Shown here: piece by piece, positions 40,968 to 49,069 of the stretch
Layout: each line of letters begins with the position of its first letter
How positions within the stretch are numbered: position 1 is the stretch's first letter
From: Mycobacterium sp. DL99
Lineage (GTDB): Bacteria > Actinomycetota > Actinomycetes > Mycobacteriales > Mycobacteriaceae
Reading direction: 5' to 3'
Length of the DNA: 64,000 nucleotides
Assembly (NCBI RefSeq): GCF_004762045.1
Contig: NZ_SJOM01000007.1
Location: forward strand, 3,359,906-3,423,905
Position numbers and translations under genes: made by a program
Notes under the pieces: model-generated
Told to the model about the DNA's origin: nothing
Seen by the model: only the letters and a program-made list of their open reading frames with translations
Databases searched by the model: none

Positions 40968-41300
40968 ATGAAGCTTGCAGGTCTGGCAGCAATCGGCGCC
41001 GCGGCGGCTATCGCCTTCGCCGCTCCCGCACAAGCCGATCCCGACACCGATTTCGCGAATGAGCTGCACACTTTCGGCATCTATGGGCAGCGTGACTACA
41101 ACGCCTGGATCGCCAAGATCATGTGCAAGCGACTGCACAACGGTGTCGACCACAATGCCCAGGACTCGGTCGGTTTCGTGAAAAAGCAGCTGGCCAAGGA
41201 CAGCTCCGATGCCCAGTCGTGGCAGTTCCTTGGTACCGCAATCAATTACTACTGCCCCGATCAGCGCTTTATCTACGAACAGGCCGCTAACCGGCCGTAG
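40968..41300 (+). CDS. DUF732 secreted protein
   Basis: 110 residues. Signal peptide MKLAGLAAIGAAAAIAFAA with cleavage after QA(D), then the DUF732 domain: DTDFANELHTFGIYGQRDYN, AKIMCKRLHNG, DSVGFVKKQL and AINYYCPDQR. The two Cys typical of the family are present. DUF732 proteins are abundant in mycobacteria and of unknown function. Leaderless promoter evidence supports the start. Followed after 38 bases by a DUF5078 gene in the same direction. Confidence 0.85.
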   Translation: MKLAGLAAIGAAAAIAFAAPAQADPDTDFANELHTFGIYGQRDYNAWIAKIMCKRLHNGVDHNAQDSVGFVKKQLAKDSSDAQSWQFLGTAINYYCPDQRFIYEQAANRP

Positions 41301-41338
41301 TCTGATTCCCGACGCCGATCTCAGAGCTTTGGAGCGAG

Positions 41339-41803
41339 ATGTTGAATCGCAAGAGTGTCAAGAACCTGATCCGTACCGGAGTGGCCGCCTGTGCCGTCGC
41401 CGGGAGCTTGGCCGGGGCCGGCATCGCCTCGGCCGACGCCACCGATGACTACCCGATCCCCAACCGGATCCTCAGGACGCCGTGCACCGCGGAGCAGATC
41501 ATGGCCGCCGCCCGCGACGTCGAACCGGTGTACTACGAGCGCTACATGATCGACTACAACAACAAGCCGGTCGCCGATCAGCAGGGCGCCCAGGACCGGA
41601 TCCACTGGTTCTTCTCCATGGACTACGCGGGCCGCCGCCAGTACTCCGAGAACACCGCCACCAACGCGTTCTTCGAGAACATGTCCTGGCGCTGGCCGAA
41701 CTGGGCCAAGCTGTTCTTCAACAACAAGGGCGTCGCGGCCAACACCACCGACGTCTGCCAGAACTACCCGCCCAACGACATGTCCGTCTGGGATTGGCAC
41801 TAG
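41339..41803 (+). CDS. DUF5078 secreted protein
   Basis: 154 residues. A signal peptide (LNRKSVKNLIRTGVAACAVA, cleavage at ASA) precedes a domain with DYPIPNRILRTPCTAEQIMA, YYERYMIDYNNKPVADQQGA and RIHWFFSMDYAGRRQYSENT, followed by NWAKLFFNNKGV and VCQNYPPNDMSVWDWH. This matches DUF5078, a mycobacterial secreted family of unknown role. Two Cys probably pair. Downstream is a strong hairpin terminator. Confidence 0.85.
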   Translation: MLNRKSVKNLIRTGVAACAVAGSLAGAGIASADATDDYPIPNRILRTPCTAEQIMAAARDVEPVYYERYMIDYNNKPVADQQGAQDRIHWFFSMDYAGRRQYSENTATNAFFENMSWRWPNWAKLFFNNKGVAANTTDVCQNYPPNDMSVWDWH

Positions 41804-41822
41804 CCACCGAGTTCGATGAGGA

Positions 41823-41860
41823 CGGGGCCCCGTCGCCGGTCACGCGGCGGTGGGGCCCCG
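41823..41860 (+). terminator. Hairpin terminator after DUF5078 gene
   Basis: CGGGGCCCC and GGGGCCCCG form a 9-bp stem, extended by partly paired GTCGCCG/CGGCGGT, 19 bases after the stop codon and followed by CTTTATT. A classic intrinsic terminator shape with a short T-rich tail. Confidence 0.75.
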
Positions 41861-42045
41861 CTTTATTCCCGTTAGCTCCATCACAATCGGTGGCTCCGCC
41901 GAGGCCCGCTTGCTTTTTGCGCAATACGAAAAAGCCGCTCCACCTCGCCCTGCGCACCTCAGGGCAACGTTCGACGATCATCCAAGGCTGGACATTGGGC
42001 GCGCGGAGTCAAGGCTGTGTCACCGTTTTGCGACTCATTTAAATA

Positions 42046-42085
42046 GGCTAATATCTCGCTAAGTTCTGGTTAGCCATTCGGCTAG
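42046..42085. promoter_or_regulatory. GGCTAA/TTAGCC repeats before mmpS
   Basis: GGCTAA (42046-42051), GCTAA (42058-42062), TTAGCC (42070-42075) and GGCTA (42080-42084). TAGCC-ATTC-GGCTA is a perfect 5-bp dyad. The cluster is 25-65 bases before the leader ORF start, where a TetR-family repressor of mmpS/mmpL genes would be expected to bind. No such regulator is in the window. Confidence 0.45.
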
Positions 42086-42109
42086 ACAACGAGACGGATC
42101 GAGGTGAAC

Positions 42110-42223
42110 ATGGCGAACAGGCCCTCCCCCTCGGGCTGTCCTGCCGCCTGCGTGTCGACCTCGCCCCACCTGCACATTGCCCACATTGCCCACACCCGAC
42201 GGACCGGTGCCTTTTCACGATGA
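42110..42223 (+). CDS. Leader ORF coupled to mmpS
   Basis: 37 codons, ATG with GAGGTGAAC 4-10 bases upstream, the best ribosome-binding site in front of the operon. The stop TGA (42221-42223) overlaps the mmpS ATG (42220-42222) as ATGA. The peptide is basic at its end and His-rich, with the repeated pair IAHIAH coded by the tandem CACATTGCC. mmpS itself has only a weak site. Thus mmpS translation may depend on the leader. Not recognised as any known leader peptide. Confidence 0.5.
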   Translation: MANRPSPSGCPAACVSTSPHLHIAHIAHTRRTGAFSR

Positions 42224-42705
42224 TCAACGCGACGACCAACGCGACGAAAACCCCTCGCCGGAAACAGTTTTCGATTTCAGGCCTGGCAAGGAAGTTCTGG
42301 ATTCCGTTGATCATCATCGTGGTGGTGTTGGTGGGCGGGTTCACGGTGATGCGGGTACGCACGTTCTTCGGCGCAGGCGGCGGTTCGGGTATCTCCAGTG
42401 CCAAGGTCGATGACACCAAACCGTTCGACCCCAAAGTCGTGGTCTATGAGATCTACGGCGAGCCCGGGGCCACCGCGGACGTGAACTATCTCGATCTCGA
42501 CGCTCAGCCCCAGCGCATCGACGGGGTGACCCTGCCGTGGACGCTGCGGTTGGAATCCACCGCACCGTCGGTGTTCCCCAACATCGTGGCCCAGGGCGAC
42601 GGCAGCACGATCAGCTGCCGCATCACCGTCGATGACGAACTCAAGGACGAGAGAACCTCCAACGGCGTGAACGCCCAGACCTTCTGCTTGGTGAAATCCG
42701 CATGA
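42220..42705 (+). CDS. mmpS: MmpS family membrane protein
   Basis: 161 residues. One membrane helix (KFWIPLIIIVVVLVGGFTVM, about 26-45) and an exported C-terminal domain with the MmpS signature: VVVYEIYGEPGATADVNYLD, NIVAQGDGSTISCRITVDDE and TSNGVNAQTFCLVKSA. MmpS proteins are periplasmic partners of MmpL transporters in lipid or siderophore export. The two Cys in the C-terminus are conserved. The start overlaps the leader ORF; the stop overlaps the mmpL ATG. The numbered orthologue cannot be stated. Confidence 0.92.
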   Translation: MINATTNATKTPRRKQFSISGLARKFWIPLIIIVVVLVGGFTVMRVRTFFGAGGGSGISSAKVDDTKPFDPKVVVYEIYGEPGATADVNYLDLDAQPQRIDGVTLPWTLRLESTAPSVFPNIVAQGDGSTISCRITVDDELKDERTSNGVNAQTFCLVKSA

Positions 42706-45599
42706 GCACCCACGACGCCCCGACCGAAGCCTTCCCGGTCACCGGGCCGCGGCATGCCCAGCACGGCGGGATCGCCAAGTGGATCCGGCGCTTGGCAGTG
42801 CCGATCATCATCGGCTGGGTCGCCCTTATCGGCGTCCTGAACACCGCTGTGCCCCAGCTCGAAGAGGTGGGCAAGATGCGGTCGGTGTCGATGAGCCCCG
42901 ACCAGGCGCCGTCGATGATCGCCATGAAGCGCGTCGGCGAGGTGTTCCAGGAGTTCAAGTCCAACAGCTCGGTCATGGTCGTGCTCGAGGGCGAAGAGCC
43001 ACTGGACATCAAGGCGCACGATTACTACGACGAAGTCGTCGCCAAGCTCGAGGCCGACAAGGCGCACGTCGAGCACGTCCAGGATTTCTGGGGCGACCCG
43101 CTGACCGCCTCCGGTGCGCAGAGCTCCGACGGCAAGGCCTCCTACGTGCAGGTCTACACCGCCGGCAACCAGGGCGAGGCGCTGGCCAACGAATCGGTCG
43201 AAGCCGTCCAGAAGATCGTCGAGAGTGTCACGCCGCCGCCGGGCGTCAAGACCTATGTGACCGGGCCGGCCGCGTTGGCCGCCGACCAGCACATCGCCGG
43301 TGACCGAAGTGTCAAGATCATCGAGGCGCTGACCTTCACGGTCATCATCATCATGCTGCTGCTGGTCTACCGGTCCGTCGTCACGGTGATCCTCACCCTG
43401 GTCATGGTGGTGCTCTCACTCTCAGCGGCACGCGGCGTCGTCGCCGCTCTGGGCTACTACGACATCATCGGCCTGTCCACGTTCGCGACGAACCTGTTGG
43501 TGACTCTGGCGATCGCCGCGTCCACCGACTACGCGATCTTCCTGATAGGCCGATATCAAGAGGCCCGAAGTATCGGTGAGGACCGGGAACAGTCCTACTA
43601 CACGATGTTCCACGGCACCGCGCATGTGGTGCTCGGCTCGGGTCTGACCATCGCCGGCGCCACGCTGTGTCTGCACTTCACGAATCTGCCGTACTTCCAG
43701 TCGCTGGGCATCCCGTTGGCCATCGGCATGGTCACCGGCGTTGTCGCCGCCCTGACCCTGGGGCCGGCCATCATCACGGTGGCCAGCAAGTTCGGCAAGA
43801 CGCTGGAACCCAAGCGGGCCATGCGCACCCGAGGCTGGCGCAAAATCGGTGCGGCCGTGGTGCGTTGGCCCGGACCGATCCTGATCGCCACCATCGCGCT
43901 GTCGCTGATCGGTCTGTTGACTCTCCCCGGCTACCGGACCAACTACAACGACCGCAAGTATCTGCCTGCGGATCTGCCGGCCAACACCGGGTACGCCGCA
44001 TCCGACCGGCACTTCTCCCAGGCGCGGATGAACCCCGAACTGCTGCTGATCGAGAGCGATCACGATCTGCGCAATTCCGCCGACTTCCTGGTCATCGACC
44101 GAATCGCCAAGCGGATCTTCCAGGTGCCCGGTATCTCCCGGGTCCAGGCCATCACGCGCCCGCAGGGAACGCCGATCGAGCACACCTCGATCCCGTTCCA
44201 GATCAGCATGCAGGGCACGACCCAGATGATGAACATGAAATACATGCAGGACCGCATGAAGGACATGTTGAAGATGGCCGACGAGATGCAGACCACCGTC
44301 GACACCATGCAGCAGATGCTGGTGCTGGTGAAGGAAATGTCCGACACCACCCACAGCATGGTCGGCAAGATGCACAGCATGGTCGCCGACGTGGCTGAAA
44401 TGCGGGATCACATCGCGGATTTCGACGATTTCTTCCGGCCGATCCGCAACTACCTGTACTGGGAACCGAAGTGCTTCAACATTCCCATGTGCTGGTCGAT
44501 CCGGTCGATCTTCGACACCCTCGACGGTATCGACACCATGACCGATGACATCCAGAAGATGATGCCGGACTTGGATCGTCTCGATCAGCTGATGCCCCAG
44601 ATGCTCACGATCATGCCGCCGATGATCACGACGATGAAGAACATGAAGAACATGATGCTGACCATGCAGGCCACGATGGGCGGTCTGCAGGATCAGATGG
44701 AAGCGATGATGGAGAACCAGACGGCCATGGGTCAGGCCTTCGACGCTTCCAAGAACGACGACTCGTTCTATCTGCCACCGGAAACCTTCGATAATCCGGA
44801 CTTCAAGCGCGGCATGAAGATGTTCCTGTCCCCCGACGGGCATGCGGTGCGGTTCATCATCAGCCACGAAGGCGACCCGATGAGCCCCGAGGGAATCTCC
44901 CACATCGCGGCGATTCAAAACGCCGCCAAGGAGGCGATCAAGGGCACCCCGCTGGAGGGATCCAAGATCTACCTCGGCGGTACCGCGGCCACCTTCAAGG
45001 ACATGCAGGAAGGCGCCAACTACGACCTGCTGATCGCCGGAATCGCGGCACTGTGCCTGATTTTCATCATCATGCTGATCCTCACGCGCAGCGTGGTGGC
45101 CGCGGCGGTCATCGTCGGCACGGTGGTGCTGTCCCTCGGCGCATCCTTCGGTCTGTCGGTGCTGATCTGGCAGCACCTGATCGGCCTGGAACTGCACTGG
45201 ATGGTGCTCGCGATGGCGGTCATCGTGCTGTTGGCCGTCGGCGCGGACTACAACCTGCTACTGGTGTCCCGGTTCAAGGAGGAGATCCACGCCGGCTTGA
45301 ACACCGGCATCATCCGCGCCATGGGCGGCACCGGGTCGGTGGTCACCTCGGCGGGCCTGGTGTTCGCGTTCACCATGATGTCGATGGCGGTCAGCGAGCT
45401 CGCCGTGATCGGCCAGGTCGGCACCACGATCGGCCTGGGCCTGCTGTTCGACACCCTGGTCATCCGGTCCTTCATGACCCCGTCGATCGCGGCCCTGATG
45501 GGCAAGTGGTTCTGGTGGCCGCAACGGGTGCGTCAGCGTCCGCTGCCGGCGCCTTGGCCCACGCCCGTCCAGCGTGAGCCGCAGGACTCGCTGGTCTAG
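42702..45599 (+). CDS. mmpL: MmpL-family RND transporter
   Basis: 965 residues. RND permease with about 11-12 membrane helices and two large periplasmic loops. The proton-relay motifs STDYAIFLIGR (first half) and GADYNLLLVSRFKEE (second half) are present. The second loop has a long Met-rich helical region (QMMNMKYMQDRMKDMLKMAD, then ADEMQTTVDTMQQML), a coiled coil as in MmpL4/MmpL5. Such pumps export siderophores or lipids with an MmpS partner and can extrude drugs. Coupled to mmpS by ATGA overlap. The exact cargo is unknown. Confidence 0.93.
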   Translation: MSTHDAPTEAFPVTGPRHAQHGGIAKWIRRLAVPIIIGWVALIGVLNTAVPQLEEVGKMRSVSMSPDQAPSMIAMKRVGEVFQEFKSNSSVMVVLEGEEPLDIKAHDYYDEVVAKLEADKAHVEHVQDFWGDPLTASGAQSSDGKASYVQVYTAGNQGEALANESVEAVQKIVESVTPPPGVKTYVTGPAALAADQHIAGDRSVKIIEALTFTVIIIMLLLVYRSVVTVILTLVMVVLSLSAARGVVAALGYYDIIGLSTFATNLLVTLAIAASTDYAIFLIGRYQEARSIGEDREQSYYTMFHGTAHVVLGSGLTIAGATLCLHFTNLPYFQSLGIPLAIGMVTGVVAALTLGPAIITVASKFGKTLEPKRAMRTRGWRKIGAAVVRWPGPILIATIALSLIGLLTLPGYRTNYNDRKYLPADLPANTGYAASDRHFSQARMNPELLLIESDHDLRNSADFLVIDRIAKRIFQVPGISRVQAITRPQGTPIEHTSIPFQISMQGTTQMMNMKYMQDRMKDMLKMADEMQTTVDTMQQMLVLVKEMSDTTHSMVGKMHSMVADVAEMRDHIADFDDFFRPIRNYLYWEPKCFNIPMCWSIRSIFDTLDGIDTMTDDIQKMMPDLDRLDQLMPQMLTIMPPMITTMKNMKNMMLTMQATMGGLQDQMEAMMENQTAMGQAFDASKNDDSFYLPPETFDNPDFKRGMKMFLSPDGHAVRFIISHEGDPMSPEGISHIAAIQNAAKEAIKGTPLEGSKIYLGGTAATFKDMQEGANYDLLIAGIAALCLIFIIMLILTRSVVAAAVIVGTVVLSLGASFGLSVLIWQHLIGLELHWMVLAMAVIVLLAVGADYNLLLVSRFKEEIHAGLNTGIIRAMGGTGSVVTSAGLVFAFTMMSMAVSELAVIGQVGTTIGLGLLFDTLVIRSFMTPSIAALMGKWFWWPQRVRQRPLPAPWPTPVQREPQDSLV

Positions 45600-46378
45600 T
45601 CAGCCTGCTCCAGCCCGGACTTCAGGCTGGACAGCCTGAGCGGCCAACCGTGCGCGATCAGTTCCCGCACGATGCTGCCCGGGTCGAACCCGTCGTGGGT
45701 CACAGTGAGCTTCACCTGATCCCCGACGGGTTCGATGTCGAACGACACCCGTGACCGGCGTTCGGCCGCGGCCTGGGCAATGGCCTCCTCGCTCAGATCC
45801 GGGGCGATCTGCTGCAGGTCAGGCGTGAACGCGTGGAACATGAAGGCCATCCGCTGGTACGGATCAGACTCGACGATCACCTGCTCGGGGTCCTCGATGC
45901 GAAGCCCGTTATCGACCCAGACGTAGGTCGAGCCCCTCTGCCATTCTGATTCGATGGCGTGCCCCAGGTAGCCGCGGGAGAACGCCGGATTGGTGATCGC
46001 CTGCCACAGCCGTTCCGGGGTGGTGCGGATATAGGTCGTGTACACGAACTCTCCGGCCGGGTTGGGAGTCTCCAATACCGTCTTCAGGTCCGCGAGGGTC
46101 TGCATCCTCGTGGAGTCGTAGCGGTCGATCCAGCGGTCCGCGATGGCATTGATCGGTTCGGCGTTGACGTAGTGCAGTTTTTCCCGGCCCTGGCGGACTG
46201 TCGTGACGAGGTTGGCCGCCTCCAACACGGCCAGATGCTTGCTGACCGACTGCCGAGCCATCGACAGGCCGCTGCAGAGCTCTCGCAGACTCTGTCCGTC
46301 GCGGTCATTGAGGCTGTCCAAAAGTAGCCGCCGACTCGGGTCCGCCAGTGCTTTGAAGACTTCGTCCACCCTCGCCAT
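45596..46378 (-). CDS. ArsR-type HTH fused to an SRPBCC (AHSA1) domain
   Basis: 260 residues from the ATG at 46378, which follows the palindrome region; upstream in-frame starts (46417, 46435, 46447) lie inside the palindrome. The N-terminal HTH is VFKALADPSRRLLLDSLNDR, LSMARQSVSKHLAVLEAANL and the wing TVRQGREKLHYVNAEP. From about 110 an AHSA1-like domain follows (YTTYIRTTPERLWQAITNPA, YQRMAFMFHAF, VSFDIEPVGDQVKLTV). Such fusions may bind a ligand through the SRPBCC part to control the HTH. Its stop overlaps the mmpL stop by 4 bases, convergent. Confidence 0.85.
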   Translation of the reverse strand: MARVDEVFKALADPSRRLLLDSLNDRDGQSLRELCSGLSMARQSVSKHLAVLEAANLVTTVRQGREKLHYVNAEPINAIADRWIDRYDSTRMQTLADLKTVLETPNPAGEFVYTTYIRTTPERLWQAITNPAFSRGYLGHAIESEWQRGSTYVWVDNGLRIEDPEQVIVESDPYQRMAFMFHAFTPDLQQIAPDLSEEAIAQAAAERRSRVSFDIEPVGDQVKLTVTHDGFDPGSIVRELIAHGWPLRLSSLKSGLEQAD

Positions 46379-46414
46379 CTCCTCACACGCTTCCGATCGG
46401 TCGTCCGTGTCAAT

Positions 46415-46436
46415 CATGCAGCCCACAGGCTGCATG
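46415..46436. promoter_or_regulatory. 22-bp palindrome upstream of ArsR-SRPBCC gene
   Basis: CATGCAGCC-CACA-GGCTGCATG, perfect 9-base arms, 37 bases upstream of the gene's chosen start. Very likely the operator of the HTH-SRPBCC protein (autoregulation). Confidence 0.65.
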
Positions 46437-46447
46437 TCAACTTTCAC

Positions 46448-46905
46448 TCACGCCGAGGACGGGCGCCAGAACCATGAATGAGCACACTGGATCGGGGGCG
46501 GCCAGCCACCATGAAACGAGGGTCGACGTTGCCGGCACGACCACGTCCGTTTCCCTGTGCAGCTGGGGCGCCGCGGTGCGCCGGGTCATCGATGCCAATC
46601 GGCGCCCCCGAGTCGGACGCATGTCCGGGTGGTGCCCGAAATCCCATTCACATCAATATAATTCGGCACACCGTTGCCCTGCGCAAGCCGACAATCGACC
46701 GGACGATTCGCATCACAAGCCCAGTGCCACAGCACTATTGGCGATAGTTGCAGACGTCTACCCATCCGCCGGCAAACAGGTGCCACCGGCAACCGAATTG
46801 CACGCGCAGGTAACCGCACTCATTCCCAAAATGCGTGAATCAGTCCATATAGAGCACCCGTTGTGAACGGAGTCACATATTTTGCCCGGTCAAAATCTGC
46901 TCTGC
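46448..46905. other. Gene-poor stretch before NlpC/P60-like gene
   Basis: About 460 bases without a convincing gene. An ORF of 130 codons exists on the plus strand (46474) but its composition (many His, Ser) and lack of a ribosome-binding site do not look coding. The right end holds the promoter of the next gene. Confidence 0.4.
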
Positions 46906-46911
46906 TAGCGT
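46882..46911 (+). promoter_or_regulatory. Promoter for NlpC/P60-like gene
   Basis: TTGCCC (46882-46887), an 18-base spacer and an extended -10 TGCTAGCGT (-10 hexamer TAGCGT, 46906-46911) end 8 bases before the ATG at 46920. Transcription would start next to the ATG (leaderless). Confidence 0.5.
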
Positions 46912-46919
46912 CCCGCCGC

Positions 46920-47321
46920 ATGTTTGCTATCGCGACGCTTATGGCGCTTGTCCAGCAGGTTTCGGGCACGCCGTACATCTCCGGTGGAGACTCCCCATCG
47001 GGAACGGACTGCTCGGGCCTGGCTTCTTGGGTCAGCAACATGGCCACCGGCCGACCGGTATACGGAGACCGCTTCAACACCGGCAATCAGGAGCGCGCGC
47101 TCCTGGCCCGTGGCTTCAAGTACGGCACCCAACCCGGCGCCCTGGTGATCGGCTGGAACAGCGGCCACACCGCGGTGACCCTGCCCGACGGCACGCCCGT
47201 TTCCTCGGGCGAGGGTGGCCACGGCGTGCGGGTGGGTGGCGGCGGCGCCTACCAGCGCCGCTCCCATCGCCATCTGAGATCACACCTGTCGGTGGTCAGC
47301 GGGCCGCGATCGTTCGGATAA
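46920..47321 (+). CDS. NlpC/P60-like peptidoglycan endopeptidase fragment-like protein
   Basis: 133 residues from the ATG at 46920; a GTG at 46863 is in frame but lies before the promoter. The Cys motif GTDCSGLASWVSNMATGRP and the His motif WNSGHTAVTLPDGTPVSSGE are those of small NlpC/P60-type cell-wall hydrolases seen in mycobacteria and mycobacteriophages. The C-terminus (GGAYQRRSHRHLRSHLSVVS) diverges from the usual ending I remember, which may mean a local frameshift or a lineage-specific tail. No signal peptide is visible from this start. Substrate: peptide bonds in peptidoglycan, by inference. Confidence 0.7.
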   Translation: MFAIATLMALVQQVSGTPYISGGDSPSGTDCSGLASWVSNMATGRPVYGDRFNTGNQERALLARGFKYGTQPGALVIGWNSGHTAVTLPDGTPVSSGEGGHGVRVGGGGAYQRRSHRHLRSHLSVVSGPRSFG

Positions 47322-47330
47322 CGTCTGGAT

Positions 47331-48077
47331 GTGATCGTGCTCCTGCCACCGTCGGAGACCAAACGCACCGGCGGGGACGGCCCTCCGGTGCGTTTGGACA
47401 TTCTGAGCTCGCCTCAACTCACCCCGCTTCGCCAGTCGCTGCTCGACGAACTTGTCGATCTCGCCGCAGACCCGCCGGCGTGCCGCAAGGCCCTGGCCAT
47501 CTCCGCCAGCCAGGACGTTGAGATCGAGCGCAACGCCGCGCTCCGGCAGGCGCCCACGATGCCGGCCATCGAGCGATACACCGGGGTGTTGTACGACGCG
47601 CTCGACATCGGATCCCTGCGCGGCGCGACCGCCGCCCGGGCCCGCACCCGATTGGCGGTCGGATCGGCGTTGTTCGGTCTGCTTCGGGCCGATGATCCGG
47701 TGCCCGCCTACCGACTCTCCGCCTCCTCAAAGCTGCCCGGTCAGCCCGGACTGGCCAAACGGTGGCGCCCGCTGCTGGAGCCGGTGCTGGCCGACATTTC
47801 CGCACGTGAGCTGATCGTGGACCTTCGGTCCGGCTCATACGCGGGGTTGGGCCGGATTCCCGGTGCCGTCCGCGTGCAGGTGCTGGCCGAACACGACGAC
47901 GGGCACCGCACCGTGGTCAGCCACTTCAACAAGGCGCACAAAGGTCACCTGGCCCGCGCGCTGGCCGGCTCCCGAAGCGAGCCCGACGATGCTGCCGCGG
48001 TCGCCGGAGTCGCCCGCCGTGCGGGGATGCGCGTGGAACGTGACGGCAACGAAATCACTGTCGTGGTGCCGGCCTGA
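47331..48077 (+). CDS. yaaA: Peroxide stress protein YaaA (DUF328)
   Basis: 248 residues, GTG start. It begins IVLLPPSETKRTGGDGPPVR with the conserved LxPPSKTxR-type motif of the family (here SETK), then FGLLRADDPVPAYRLSASSK, ELIVDLRSGSYAGLG and SHFNKAHKGHLARAL. YaaA proteins limit free iron and oxidative DNA damage in E. coli. The -10-like TAACGT six bases upstream suggests a leaderless mRNA. It is 9 bases after the stop of the NlpC-like gene. Confidence 0.88.
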   Translation: MIVLLPPSETKRTGGDGPPVRLDILSSPQLTPLRQSLLDELVDLAADPPACRKALAISASQDVEIERNAALRQAPTMPAIERYTGVLYDALDIGSLRGATAARARTRLAVGSALFGLLRADDPVPAYRLSASSKLPGQPGLAKRWRPLLEPVLADISARELIVDLRSGSYAGLGRIPGAVRVQVLAEHDDGHRTVVSHFNKAHKGHLARALAGSRSEPDDAAAVAGVARRAGMRVERDGNEITVVVPA

Positions 48078-48098
48078 CGGCTCGACCGGCTCGCCGGC

Positions 48099-49016
48099 TC
48101 AAGCCGCTTCGAACGGCTCGCCGTCCAATGCCTGCGATGGGCGGCCGTCCGGCCCTACCGGCACATCCCCCACGAGCGTCACGCGATACAACCGGCGGTC
48201 ATGCTCGCCGGTGAGATCCGACGGCGCGAGATGCACGGTCGAGCGGTTGTCCCAGAACGCGATGCTCCCCGGCTCCCACCTGAACCGCACAGTGTACTCG
48301 GGTCGCACCAGCTCGTCATAGAACAGGCCCAGCAGGCGACGACTCTCGTGCGGTGACACATCTACGATATGGCTGGTGAAACCGGGGTTGACGTAGAGCG
48401 CCCGCTCCCCTGTCTCAGGGTGCACCCGCACGACGGGATGCTCGGTCAGCAGCGGACGCCGCTTCACCCGGCGCTCGTAATCCTCGGTTGCCGTCGCGCC
48501 GTCCGGCGGCGAGAACCGGTGCACCGCCCGCAGCCCGTCGGCCAATCGCTGCAACGGTGCGGACAATCCGTCGTACGCGGCAACGGTGTTGGCCCACTGG
48601 GTGTCGCCGCCGTACGGCGGGATCACCTCGGCCCGAAGAATCGACGCGGCAGGCGGATTCACCGCCGCGGTTACATCGGCATGCCAGTTCGCCTTGTCGT
48701 AGCCCCTGCTGCTGCCATACCGTGCATTGAACCGGTCGGCGAATATCGGGTAGATCGTCGGGTACTCCGGGTCGGGGATGGAATCGAACAGCGGATGCGC
48801 CGGCGTCGGTGAGCCGAAAGCCCGCGCCAGCCGCAGGTGATCGTCATGACCGATGAACTGGTCGCGGAAGAACACCACCTTCCACTTGAGCAGTGCGGCA
48901 CGGATTTCGGCCACGTGTTCCGCGAGCAGCGGTGCGGTGAGGTCGATTCCGTGGATCTCGGCGCCGATCCACCCGGACTGCGGCCGGATGGTCAGTGCGG
49001 ATGCCAATTGAGTCAT
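48099..49016 (-). CDS. TauD/TfdA family dioxygenase (sulfonate/sulfate-ester type)
   Basis: 305 residues. The iron-binding facial triad: His and Asp in NWHADVTAAVNPP and the distal His in IAFWDNRSTVHLAPSDL; the 2-oxoglutarate-binding Arg in LYRVTLVGD. Regions VVFFRDQFIGHDDHLRLARA and ILRAEVIPPYGGDTQWANT match alkylsulfatase AtsK/TauD homologues, which oxidise sulfonates or sulfate esters to release sulfite or sulfate. GAGGGGAC precedes the ATG. Last gene of a five-gene minus-strand operon for organic sulfur. Confidence 0.88.
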   Translation of the reverse strand: MTQLASALTIRPQSGWIGAEIHGIDLTAPLLAEHVAEIRAALLKWKVVFFRDQFIGHDDHLRLARAFGSPTPAHPLFDSIPDPEYPTIYPIFADRFNARYGSSRGYDKANWHADVTAAVNPPAASILRAEVIPPYGGDTQWANTVAAYDGLSAPLQRLADGLRAVHRFSPPDGATATEDYERRVKRRPLLTEHPVVRVHPETGERALYVNPGFTSHIVDVSPHESRRLLGLFYDELVRPEYTVRFRWEPGSIAFWDNRSTVHLAPSDLTGEHDRRLYRVTLVGDVPVGPDGRPSQALDGEPFEAA

Positions 49017-49043
49017 CTGTTGTCCCCTCTGTTTCGTATGGCA

Positions 49044-49069
49044 GAAATCGCTACGATTTCAGCGATTTC
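49044..49069. repeat. Hairpin spanning ssuA stop codon
   Basis: GAAATCGC and GCGATTTC are an exact 8-base dyad with a 10-base loop, including the stop codon of the binding-protein gene, in the 34-base gap before the next operon gene. It may regulate mRNA decay or read-through between the two genes. Confidence 0.45.

Larger units (their letters stand above)
41804..42109. other. Intergenic region upstream of mmpS leader ORF
   Basis: 306 bases holding the terminator at 41823-41860 and a lower-GC stretch (about 42035-42090) with repeated GCTAA/TTAGC elements just before the leader ORF of the mmpS operon. No other gene seen. Confidence 0.6.

Noticed and set aside
43422..45197. 591-codon open frame opposite mmpL
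   Set aside because: Antisense to the mmpL gene with His-rich translation from Met codons; not coding.
46474..46866. 130-codon ORF between the ArsR fusion and the NlpC gene
   Set aside because: No ribosome-binding site, non-coding composition, no domain pattern.
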